Assembly: GCA_004298905.1 (NCBI GenBank)
Contig: SCTK01000014.1
Span: 156,400 to 220,399 of the forward strand
DNA length: 64,000 nucleotides
Direction: 5' to 3'
From: Burkholderiaceae bacterium
Lineage (GTDB): Bacteria > Pseudomonadota > Gammaproteobacteria > Burkholderiales > Burkholderiaceae_D
Within the stretch, counting starts at the first letter, position 1. Every line of letters starts with the position of its first letter. Of this stretch, positions 35,337 to 42,200 are shown piece by piece. The notes under the pieces were generated by a model, which saw only the letters and a program-made list of their open reading frames with translations, was not told where the DNA came from and did not search any database. The position numbers and the translations under genes are program-made.

Positions 35337-36011
35337 TTATAACTGGGCCATTACTGTCACTGGCGCGCCATCGGCTGCGACGTACCGCAGCGGCACAATC
35401 CAAACGGAACTCGGCGCCCGTTCGAGCTGGCTCAAAGCCATATCCTCAACCAACAGGATGGGATGGGTGTTCTCATGGTCCGGACCCAAAAATGCACGGT
35501 GTGCTTCACGCCCGAGCTCCCGGTGCGCAAAGCTGGAGAGTGAAATAAAATCCATGCCCAAAAATTTAATCCGTCGGTTACGCCTCAGCCAGCGGCCAAC
35601 GTCCGCCGCCACGCCGGGGCCTTGTTCCGCATAAATTTTGGGCGACTTATTTCGCCAATCTTCGGCTCCAGTGCGCAGCAAAAGCAGGTCACACTCCATC
35701 GGAACCGTAATAAGCGCATCTTCTACGCGCTTACAATCCAGCACATCCCCAGGCCGACAAGGAATATCGAGCAACCACGGCCGCTCAGCCAGCCAGAAAT
35801 CCGGGGGGTAAACATCCAACCCAACACCCGCCGCATCAAAATGACACGGCGCATCAATATGCGTCCCCGCGTGCGCAGGCAAAGCCAAGTCTGAGCTGTT
35901 GCAGCTATGTCCTTCGGAGATGGCACGTGTCTGCGTAATGCAAACCTGCCCGATCCCACCATAGAGCGGAGTCGAGGCACTGAGCACATGACTCAGGTAA
36001 ATCCAACTCAT
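35337..36011 (-). CDS. Cyclase-family hydrolase (kynurenine formamidase-like)
   Basis: Metal-dependent cyclase/amidohydrolase family protein of 224 aa with the hallmark HAGTHIDAPCHFD near 48-60. DLLLLRTGAEDWRN near 108 and FLGMDFISL near 150 match the family. Known members hydrolyse N-formylkynurenine or related amides or lactones, which does not explain a glycan locus. Hydrolysis of a formamide or lactone of a sugar acid would fit the adjacent dehydrogenase and aldolase. The ATG overlaps the dehydrogenase stop (ATGA). Confidence 0.82.
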   Translation of the reverse strand: MSWIYLSHVLSASTPLYGGIGQVCITQTRAISEGHSCNSSDLALPAHAGTHIDAPCHFDAAGVGLDVYPPDFWLAERPWLLDIPCRPGDVLDCKRVEDALITVPMECDLLLLRTGAEDWRNKSPKIYAEQGPGVAADVGRWLRRNRRIKFLGMDFISLSSFAHRELGREAHRAFLGPDHENTHPILLVEDMALSQLERAPSSVWIVPLRYVAADGAPVTVMAQL

Positions 36012-36982
36012 AAATGACTTTCGTACTCTTGCTGCGGCACTTCACTTTCCAGGGCCTGCCCGCTCAGAAAACGAATCGCTTCGGCGGTTGCTTCAATCTC
36101 CATACGTGCACGACAATCGACCGACATGGAACCCATGTGCGCGGTAAGGAGACACCGTTCAATTTCTCGCAAAGGCCCATCATAGGGTTCTTTTTCGAAC
36201 ACATCGATCGCTGCGCCACCTAAATGGCCCGCCTGCAGCACCGCGTACAAATCTGCCTCATTGACGATGCCGCCACGTGCCGTATTCACCAACAACGCAT
36301 CCGGCTTCATCAGCTCGAGTTCGGCGCGGCCAATCATATTGCGCGTCTTGGATGTCAGCGGCACATGCACACTCACAATGTCCGCCTCACGAAAAATTCG
36401 GTCCTTCTCTGCCCATTCAAATTGAAAGGCTGTTTCAAGTTTACGATCAGGTGAAATGTCATTGACAAGGACGCGTGTACCGCCAAACCCCTGTAAGCGC
36501 GCGAGCACACCAATACCGATTCGACCCATGCCAATCAGACCAACCGTCACTTCGCCCAGGCGACGCCCAAAAAAACGTTGCCAACGGCCTGCATGCAATT
36601 GCGTATTCGATATATGAGTCTGCCGCAACAAATCCAGCATCAACCCGATTGTCAAATCGGAAACCGCTTTGGCGGGAGCGTCTGGCGTGTAGGAAACACG
36701 TATACCTCGGCGCCGCGCCGCCAAAAGATCGACACTATCAAGCCCAATACCTACCCGCGCAATCAGCCTCAAGCGATTTGCTCTTGCCATGACTTTGTCG
36801 GTAATCGGCTCAGTACCGGCGATCAGGACATCGTGGTCAGCAATCAAATTGACCAGCTCATCTTCCTTGAGTTTGCGCCCGACGGGATTAATGAGGTAGT
36901 CAATGCCCGCGCCTTCCAACAAGTGAATCGGTGTTTTATCCTTGTCCGCAAATGGGACCGTAGTGACTAGCACCTTTGGCAT
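36008..36982 (-). CDS. D-isomer-specific 2-hydroxyacid dehydrogenase (PGDH-like)
   Basis: NAD-dependent D-2-hydroxyacid dehydrogenase of 324 aa. The nucleotide motif is VGLIGMGRIGIGVLARL near 145. The catalytic residues are the Arg in VNTARGGIVNEADL near 233, the Glu in DVFEKEPYDG near 262 and the His in LLTAHMGSM near 281. It lacks a C-terminal ACT domain, so it is not a full-length SerA. It is the first gene after the ops-like leader; a GAGG Shine-Dalgarno precedes the ATG. It may make a 2-keto acid for the aldolase, or a hydroxy acid substituent for the glycan (inference). Confidence 0.85.
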   Translation of the reverse strand: MPKVLVTTVPFADKDKTPIHLLEGAGIDYLINPVGRKLKEDELVNLIADHDVLIAGTEPITDKVMARANRLRLIARVGIGLDSVDLLAARRRGIRVSYTPDAPAKAVSDLTIGLMLDLLRQTHISNTQLHAGRWQRFFGRRLGEVTVGLIGMGRIGIGVLARLQGFGGTRVLVNDISPDRKLETAFQFEWAEKDRIFREADIVSVHVPLTSKTRNMIGRAELELMKPDALLVNTARGGIVNEADLYAVLQAGHLGGAAIDVFEKEPYDGPLREIERCLLTAHMGSMSVDCRARMEIEATAEAIRFLSGQALESEVPQQEYESHL

Positions 36983-37114
36983 GACGGCCTCGCAATGATG
37001 AATATTGCCATATGAATACTACGATTTATTTGGCGCCTAGCACTCCGCACTTATTGCTAGTAGCCACCTCGGTCGAAATGGGGGAGGTAAGGTTTGGGCA
37101 AATGCATTGATCGG

Positions 37115-37127
37115 ACATGCTACCGCC
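37115..37127 (-). promoter_or_regulatory. ops-like element (RfaH recruitment site)
   Basis: The minus strand reads GGCGGTAGCATGT. The E. coli ops element is GGCGGTAGCGTGC, so the first 12 positions differ at only one site (A for G at position 10), and the invariant GGCGGTAG and TG blocks are kept. It lies in the transcribed leader, in the correct orientation, directly downstream of a gene for an RfaH-type NusG paralogue and upstream of a roughly 36-kb polysaccharide operon. RfaH recognises ops in the non-template strand of a paused RNA polymerase. Position and match together make chance unlikely. Confidence 0.78.
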
Positions 37128-37173
37128 GTGCCGAGCACGATCAGCAAGCGCGATGAGTTACAAAACGCTTTAA

Positions 37174-37182
37174 ATTATGCCA
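37174..37182 (-). promoter_or_regulatory. Extended -10 promoter candidate
   Basis: On the minus strand TGGCATAAT gives a TGn extended -10 with CATAAT (5 of 6 to TATAAT); no good -35 is seen at 17 bases. Transcription from here would begin near 37167 and put the ops-like site about 40-50 bases into the RNA. Confidence 0.45.
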
Positions 37183-37208
37183 CGAGACCCGCTGGAAGAA
37201 GCAGCAAG

Positions 37209-37715
37209 TTAAGCCGCACTGATCCAATCGGGCGGGACAGCGATGCGCGACTCCCTGCCCAGCAGATTGAGCAAGACTATAACCCGCTCTTCGGCCACTT
37301 CACTCACCAGACCTTCAAGGCCTTTCAGGGGGCCTGCGTCGACGAGAACCCGCTGTCCGGCCTTGTAGGGAGCCAACGCAGAAAATTCCGCTGTATTCTG
37401 CTGCTGCTCGAAGACGCGTATCTGGTCCAGCACATGCGAATCAACGGTCGCCGGAGCCACGCCAAAGCGTACCAGCCGCAACACGCCGAAGGTGCTGTTG
37501 GCAGGAGCAACGCTGTGTTCGCTATGCGCAGGGCGGAAAAAGCAATAACGCGGGAACATGGGTTCGAGGCAAGGCTCGATTTGATTACGTGCGCGCTTGA
37601 CGGTTTTGACCTGTGGCAGATAGGCCTGATAGGACTGCCGCAATAGGTTTTCCAAGGCCACCTTTTCCTGTCGCGGTTTGGTATATACAACATACCATGA
37701 CGAATTGTTCTTCAT
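37209..37715 (-). CDS. rfaH: RfaH-like specialised NusG antiterminator
   Basis: Transcription-elongation factor of 168 aa. The N-terminal NGN domain opens WYVVYTKPRQEKVALENL (residues 7-24) and contains the RYCFFRP block near 75. The C-terminal KOW segment (about 116-160) begins YKAGQRVLVDAGPLKGLEGLV. Length and layout match E. coli RfaH (162 aa) better than housekeeping NusG (about 180 aa, usually beside secE/rplK, which are absent here). A GGGGGGAG Shine-Dalgarno precedes the ATG. RfaH binds RNA polymerase at ops sites, suppresses pausing and Rho termination in long glycan operons, and helps translation start. An ops-like site follows this gene, so it probably controls the cluster next to it. 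Confidence 0.88.
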   Translation of the reverse strand: MKNNSSWYVVYTKPRQEKVALENLLRQSYQAYLPQVKTVKRARNQIEPCLEPMFPRYCFFRPAHSEHSVAPANSTFGVLRLVRFGVAPATVDSHVLDQIRVFEQQQNTAEFSALAPYKAGQRVLVDAGPLKGLEGLVSEVAEERVIVLLNLLGRESRIAVPPDWISAA

Positions 37716-37764
37716 ACTCCCCCCAAACAGCAGCCTTCACCGACAAACTGTCAAGCCTTGCGCT

Positions 37765-37777
37765 GAATTCTACCGCC
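37765..37777 (-). promoter_or_regulatory. Partial ops-like sequence upstream of the rfaH-like gene
   Basis: Right after the galE stop the minus strand reads GGCGGTAGAATTC. The first eight bases are identical to the ops core and to the leader site, while the last part differs. It lies about 50 bases before the RfaH-like ATG. It could be a second, weaker recruitment site for autoregulation, or chance. Confidence 0.35.
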
Positions 37778-38794
37778 CTATCCTTTGCTTGAAAATCCTT
37801 CTGGGTTGTTAAGCTGCCAGCGCCAGCTATCCACGCACATTTTTGCCACATCGTAGCGCGTCTCCCAACCCAGCAGGGTTTTGGCGAGGGCGGGATCGGC
37901 GTAGCAGGTGGCGATGTCGCCGGGACGGCGGGCGACGATTTTGCAGGGAACCTCACGGCCGCTGGCCTGGGCAAAAGCGGTGACCAGTTGAAGCACGCTG
38001 GTGCCGCGGCCGGTGCCGAGATTAACGGTCAGCGATTTTTTTTGTTGATCCAGATAATCAAGGGCAGCCACATGACCGCGCGCGAGGTCGACGACGTGGA
38101 TGTAGTCGCGCACGCCGGTGCCGTCGGGGGTGGGCCAGTCGCCGCCGAACACGGAGAGGACTTCGCGCTTGCCGATAGCCACCTGCGCGATATAGGGCAT
38201 CAGGTTGTTGGGGATGCCTTGCGGGTCTTCACCGATCAAACCGCTCTCGTGCGCGCCGACTGGGTTGAAGTAGCGCAGGTAGGCGATGCGCCAGTGCGGG
38301 TCAGCGATTTCCAGATCGCGCAGAATCTGTTCGCTCATCAGCTTGGTCTGGCCATAGGGGTTGGTGGCGGAGAGCCGAAAGTCTTCAGTGATCGGTACCG
38401 TGTGCGGATTGCCGTAGACGGTGGCGGAGGAGCTGAACACCAGCGTTTTGCAATCATGCTGACGCATCGCTTCAGTGAGCGCGAGCAGACCGTTGAGGTT
38501 GTTGGCGTAATAGCGCAGTGGCTGCGCGACCGATTCACCGACCGCTTTGAGCGCGGCAAAATGCACCGCACCCGTAATGGGATAGGTTTGAAACAACCGC
38601 ATGAGCAAGGCCGCATCACGAACATCACCCTCGACAAATTCAAGCGGCGCGCCATGGATCTGCGCCATGCGTTGCAACACCACGGGACTGGAGTTGCAGA
38701 AATTATCCAGCCCAACAACCTGATGTCCCGCACCCAACAATTCCAGCCAGGTGTGAGAACCGATGTAGCCCGTAGCGCCAGTGAGCAGAATCAT
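37778..38794 (-). CDS. galE: UDP-glucose 4-epimerase
   Basis: Canonical GalE of 338 aa interconverting UDP-Glc and UDP-Gal (possibly also the HexNAc forms). It has MILLTGATGYIGSHTWLELL at the start, the SSSATVYGNP block near 122, catalytic YGQTKLMSEQIL near 147, YFNPVGAHESGLIGEDP near 176 and GTGRGTSVLQLV near 275. It lies 62 bases upstream of the RfaH-like gene on the same strand and could be the first gene of the unit. It diverges from apaH. Confidence 0.95.
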   Translation of the reverse strand: MILLTGATGYIGSHTWLELLGAGHQVVGLDNFCNSSPVVLQRMAQIHGAPLEFVEGDVRDAALLMRLFQTYPITGAVHFAALKAVGESVAQPLRYYANNLNGLLALTEAMRQHDCKTLVFSSSATVYGNPHTVPITEDFRLSATNPYGQTKLMSEQILRDLEIADPHWRIAYLRYFNPVGAHESGLIGEDPQGIPNNLMPYIAQVAIGKREVLSVFGGDWPTPDGTGVRDYIHVVDLARGHVAALDYLDQQKKSLTVNLGTGRGTSVLQLVTAFAQASGREVPCKIVARRPGDIATCYADPALAKTLLGWETRYDVAKMCVDSWRWQLNNPEGFSSKG

Positions 38795-38878
38795 GCCGGT
38801 CAGGAGAGCGCAACAAAACTCTCGTAGTCTCGTAGAATGGGAACGTCATTTTACGCTGCGTTTCATCTTCCTAATACC

Positions 38879-39706
38879 GTGTCCACTTATGTCATCGGCG
38901 ATATCCAGGGCTGTTGCAATCCACTGGATGCCTTGCTGCACAAGATAGCCTTCGATGCGTCCCGCGACCGGCTTTGGCTGGTCGGCGATCTGGTCAATCG
39001 CGGGCATGAATCGCTGGCCGTATTGCGCCAGCTGAAGGCGCTCGGCGATGCGGTGACTGCCGTACTCGGCAATCATGATCTGCATCTGCTGGCGGTCGCG
39101 GAGGGCCTGGCCAAGCGCGGCAAACACGACACGCTGGATGCCATTCTCGCGGCACCGGATTGCGCCGAGTTGCTGTTCTGGCTGCGGCAGCAAAAGCTGG
39201 CGCATTTCGATCGCGGCGTGTTGCTGGTGCATGCCGGCGTGTTGCCGCAATGGGATGTGGCCACGACTTTGCGGCTGGCGGGTGAAGTCGAACACATGCT
39301 GCGCGGGCCTGACTACCGCGACTTTCTCGGCCAGATGTATGGCAATCAACCCGACCACTGGCGTGACGACCTCAGCGGTGTACCACGGCTGCGCATGATC
39401 ACCAACGCCCTGACACGGTTGCGTTTTTGCACCGCCGATGGTGTGATGGAGTTCGATACCAAATACGGCGCCGAAGACGCGCCGCCCGGCTATCTGCCAT
39501 GGTTCGACGTGCCGGGCCGAGCGACGCGTGCGGTGCGCGTTGCCTTTGGCCACTGGTCAACCCTGGGCTTGCGTGTGGAAGAAAAATTACTGGCGCTGGA
39601 TACCGGTTGTGTTTGGGGTGGGCAACTCACCGCCGTGCGGCTGGAAGATGACGCCGTGTTTCAGGTCAACTGTGCTGCGGCACAAATCCCAGGCTCGCTG
39701 AAATAG
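38879..39706 (+). CDS. apaH: Diadenosine tetraphosphatase (symmetrical)
   Basis: ApaH hydrolyses Ap4A to two ADP. Metallophosphatase blocks: YVIGDIQGC at the start (Q in the second position, common in this group), LVGDLVNRG, VLGNHDLHLLAVAEG and LLVHAGVLPQWD. From the GTG at 38879 (STYVIGD) the length is 275 aa, normal for ApaH; an upstream in-frame ATG at 38837 would add 14 residues not found in the family. Its 3' end overlaps the convergent plsC gene by about 41 bases. Confidence 0.93.
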   Translation: MSTYVIGDIQGCCNPLDALLHKIAFDASRDRLWLVGDLVNRGHESLAVLRQLKALGDAVTAVLGNHDLHLLAVAEGLAKRGKHDTLDAILAAPDCAELLFWLRQQKLAHFDRGVLLVHAGVLPQWDVATTLRLAGEVEHMLRGPDYRDFLGQMYGNQPDHWRDDLSGVPRLRMITNALTRLRFCTADGVMEFDTKYGAEDAPPGYLPWFDVPGRATRAVRVAFGHWSTLGLRVEEKLLALDTGCVWGGQLTAVRLEDDAVFQVNCAAAQIPGSLK

Positions 39707-40421
39707 CCGCATGCGCATGCTGCGCCACCTCGTGGCGCGTCGTTTCCGCAGTCACGATAATCGGCGCAAGAAAAGTGATTTCCACCACCATTTTTTCCGC
39801 CGACAATACCTGCACCAGCGATTGAAAAATATTCATCTCGCCAAAATAGGCGGGGGTGCGCGTCACTTGTCCATGCCGGTCGAAATAGCGCAGCGCCACT
39901 GGGATCACGGGTACGCCCGCTTCCAGCGCCGCTTGCATCAGGTTGGCGTGAAAAGGCAGTAGCATGTCACCGGCGCTGGTCGTGCCTTCCGGGAAAATGC
40001 CCACACGCGCCCCGGCCTGCATCGCTTCCTTCAGCAAATGCATGACTTGATGCACGGCATGGCGGCGGCCACGTTCGATAAACAGCGTGTCACTCGCGGC
40101 GCACAAACGGCCCACCAGCGGCCAGCGCCGCAACTCCGCCTTGGCGACAAAGCGCGTCGGCACGATGCTGTTGATGACGGGAATATCCAGCCAGGAAATG
40201 TGATTGAACAACAGCATGCACCCTTGCGCTTCCAGCGGCGGCGCACCACGCACGACGATGCGCGCATTCGACACCGTCACCGTATCGCGCGACCACCAGC
40301 GCGTCACCGCATGACGCCACGACAAGGGTAGAAAACGGTAGCCGAAAAAAATGATCAGCACGCCCAACAGAATTTGTGCCGTCAGCAGCACGCTGTGCCA
40401 GACCAAACGCGGAATATGCAT
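39666..40421 (-). CDS. plsC: 1-acyl-sn-glycerol-3-phosphate acyltransferase
   Basis: LPA acyltransferase of 251 aa making phosphatidic acid at the inner membrane. There is an N-terminal hydrophobic segment (about 8-30, LLTAQILLGVLIIFFGYRF). The NHxxxxD motif is FNHISWLDIPV near 72 and the substrate block FPEGTTSAGD near 146. It follows pyrC' by 17 bases on the same strand and overlaps apaH tail to tail. Confidence 0.92.
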   Translation of the reverse strand: MHIPRLVWHSVLLTAQILLGVLIIFFGYRFLPLSWRHAVTRWWSRDTVTVSNARIVVRGAPPLEAQGCMLLFNHISWLDIPVINSIVPTRFVAKAELRRWPLVGRLCAASDTLFIERGRRHAVHQVMHLLKEAMQAGARVGIFPEGTTSAGDMLLPFHANLMQAALEAGVPVIPVALRYFDRHGQVTRTPAYFGEMNIFQSLVQVLSAEKMVVEITFLAPIIVTAETTRHEVAQHAHAAISASLGFVPQHS

Positions 40422-40438
40422 TGTTGTTATTGAGATTG

Positions 40439-41743
40439 TTAGGTCGGATTGCCGCTGTAGACAAGGTGCCCCGAGATCAGTGTGTGCCGCACCCGTCCGG
40501 ACAATTCATAACCCAGGAAGGGCGAGTTGCGCCCCTGACTGACGAGGGCATCAGCGCTGACACGCCACAGGGCGTGCGGATTGAACAGACAGATATCGGC
40601 GACCGCGCCCACGGAGAGATGGCCGGCGTCGATGCCGAGAATTTGCGCCGGTCGTGCCGTGATTTTTTCCAGCGCTTGCAGCAACGATAATTTTTGCTGC
40701 TCAGCCCAACGCAAGGTCAGTGGCAACAGCACCTCCAGACCCGTCGCACCCGCCTCGGCTTCGGCGAAGGATTGCTGCTTGGCGTCGTCATCGACGGGCG
40801 TGTGATCGGAACACACGGCGTCGATGGTGCCGTCCTGCAGCGCACGCACAATCGCGGCACGATCTTCCTGTGCGCGCAACGGCGGATTGAGCCGATACTG
40901 GCTGTTGAAGTAGCCCATGTCGACATCGGTCAAATGCACATGGTGAATGCCGACATCGCAACTCACCGGCAAGCCTTCGGCCTTGGCGGCACGCACCAGT
41001 TCGAGTCCCGCAGCTGAGGAGATGCGGCACAAATGCACGTGCAGGTCGTTGGCTTTACGGCGTGTGTGTACGCTGCGCAGCAATTCAAAAATCGTGTGCA
41101 GCGCCACCGTCTCGGCCGCCACCGGCACACCGGACAGACCCATGCGCCCGGCCACCGGCCCGGCATGCGCCACGCCATGCCGACCCAGCCAGGGATCTTG
41201 CGGTCGCAACCAGACCGGATAATTGAACGTGCGCGCGTAGTGCAGCGCGCGCTGCAAGGTTTGCGTGTTGACGATGGGTTGATCGGCCTGCGAGAACGCC
41301 ACACAGCCCGCCTCAGCCAGTTGCGCCATTTCGGTAATCTGCTCGCCGCGCAGGCCTTGGGTCAGCGCGCCGACCGGATACACATGCGCCAGATGCAATT
41401 GCCGCGCGCGATGCTTGAGCATTTCCACCAACCCCGGTTCATCCAGCACGGGATCGGTATCAGGCGGGCAGGCCAGACTGGTCACGCCACCGGCCACGGC
41501 CGCGCGCAATTCGGATTCCAGGGTTGCCTTGTATTCGTAACCCGGCTCGCGCAGCCGCGCCGACAGATCAACCAGACCAGGGCAGACGACCAGACCCTGC
41601 GCATCGATGCTGCGCTCGGCAACAAATCCATCCGGCGCCTGGCCGATTGCAACGACATGCCCCGCGGCGATATACACATCCTGCTGCGCATCGAGCGCAT
41701 TTTTCGGGTCGATCAAACGACCATTTTTGATCACTATTCTCAT
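40439..41743 (-). CDS. pyrC': Dihydroorotase-like non-catalytic subunit (PyrC')
   Basis: Dihydroorotase homologue of 434 aa. The family's first metal motif (D-x-H-x-H-L-R-E-P-G) reads DLSARLREPG here (residues 59-68), so both metal-binding histidines are Ser61 and Arg63. Without them the enzyme should be inactive. The rest of the amidohydrolase fold is kept (AGGVTSLACPPDTDPVLDE near 95, RLNPPLRAQEDR near 275, CSDHTPVDDDAK near 300). In Pseudomonas a similar pyrC' next to pyrB makes an inactive dihydroorotase needed to assemble aspartate carbamoyltransferase. pyrR-pyrB lie just upstream on the same strand, so this role is likely. Confidence 0.88.
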   Translation of the reverse strand: MRIVIKNGRLIDPKNALDAQQDVYIAAGHVVAIGQAPDGFVAERSIDAQGLVVCPGLVDLSARLREPGYEYKATLESELRAAVAGGVTSLACPPDTDPVLDEPGLVEMLKHRARQLHLAHVYPVGALTQGLRGEQITEMAQLAEAGCVAFSQADQPIVNTQTLQRALHYARTFNYPVWLRPQDPWLGRHGVAHAGPVAGRMGLSGVPVAAETVALHTIFELLRSVHTRRKANDLHVHLCRISSAAGLELVRAAKAEGLPVSCDVGIHHVHLTDVDMGYFNSQYRLNPPLRAQEDRAAIVRALQDGTIDAVCSDHTPVDDDAKQQSFAEAEAGATGLEVLLPLTLRWAEQQKLSLLQALEKITARPAQILGIDAGHLSVGAVADICLFNPHALWRVSADALVSQGRNSPFLGYELSGRVRHTLISGHLVYSGNPT

Positions 41744-41800
41744 GAATTACCCAACTACATCCAATCACTATTCGAAGTCATCTTACCGATATACGATAAC

Positions 41801-41905
41801 CGTTCGTGGTGAGTAGCGCGCAGCGCGTATCGAACCACCACGGCGCAACCATCGGCGTTGCATCCTGCCCTTCGATACGCCCTTCGGGCTACTCAGGGCG
41901 AACGG
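41801..41905. repeat. Paired palindromic intergenic repeat (REP-like)
   Basis: Two copies of a short palindromic element lie in opposite orientation at 41801-41843 and 41868-41905. Both contain TTCGATACG and GCTACTCA on one strand or the other, separated by a variable GC-rich apex, and CGAACG at the outer end; each copy also folds back on itself (GTGGT..ACCAC and CCCT..AGGG). The pair would form a large cruciform or RNA hairpin between the GIY-YIG gene and pyrC'. Such dispersed elements are common in betaproteobacterial intergenic regions. Confidence 0.75.
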
Positions 41906-41908
41906 AGA

Positions 41909-42199
41909 TTATTTAGCCGGAAACGTCTTCTTTGCCAGCACGGACATGCGCTCAAAATCACGTACGATCACAGCCTCCTTCTTCGCACGCGACCAACCTT
42001 TGACCTGCCGTTCCGCCTGCAACGCCTCGATTCTCGTGGCGCATTCCTGCGCATATTTCAACACCACCGGCCGACGTTGCGCGGTATACCCCGGCACCTC
42101 GCCTGCCTGATGACACCCGATCCGATATTCCAGATTGTCGGTGTGTCCGGTGTAATAACTTCCATCCGCACACTGCAGGATGTACACCCAGAACGCCAA
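41909..42199 (-). CDS. GIY-YIG nuclease-domain protein (UPF0213/YhbQ-like)
   Basis: Small GIY-YIG protein of 96 aa: WVYILQCADGSYYTGHTDNL near the start carries the GIY-YIG core (here YIL..YTG) and a downstream Arg (YRIGCHQAGE). The C-terminal part is basic. It is the stand-alone type of unknown function, sometimes suspected in DNA repair. The start is a TTG immediately after the pyrB stop, so it is likely co-translated with pyrB. It separates pyrB from pyrC', which are usually adjacent, and lies beside a palindromic repeat. Confidence 0.85.
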   Translation of the reverse strand: MAFWVYILQCADGSYYTGHTDNLEYRIGCHQAGEVPGYTAQRRPVVLKYAQECATRIEALQAERQVKGWSRAKKEAVIVRDFERMSVLAKKTFPAK

Positions 42200-42200
42200 C

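Larger units (their letters stand above)
36983..37208 (-). promoter_or_regulatory. Leader region of the glycan operon
   Basis: The 226 bases between the RfaH-like gene and the dehydrogenase gene contain no open frame. On the minus strand they hold an extended -10 element (37182-37174) and, about 45 bases on, an ops-like site (37127-37115). About 130 further untranslated bases follow before the dehydrogenase ATG. This is the layout of ops/JUMPstart leaders that recruit RfaH to long polysaccharide operons. Confidence 0.6.

Noticed and set aside
37749..37754. Perfect TTGACA hexamer upstream of the rfaH-like gene
   Set aside because: No acceptable -10 at 16-18 bases, and the start of transcription would fall in the ribosome-binding site.
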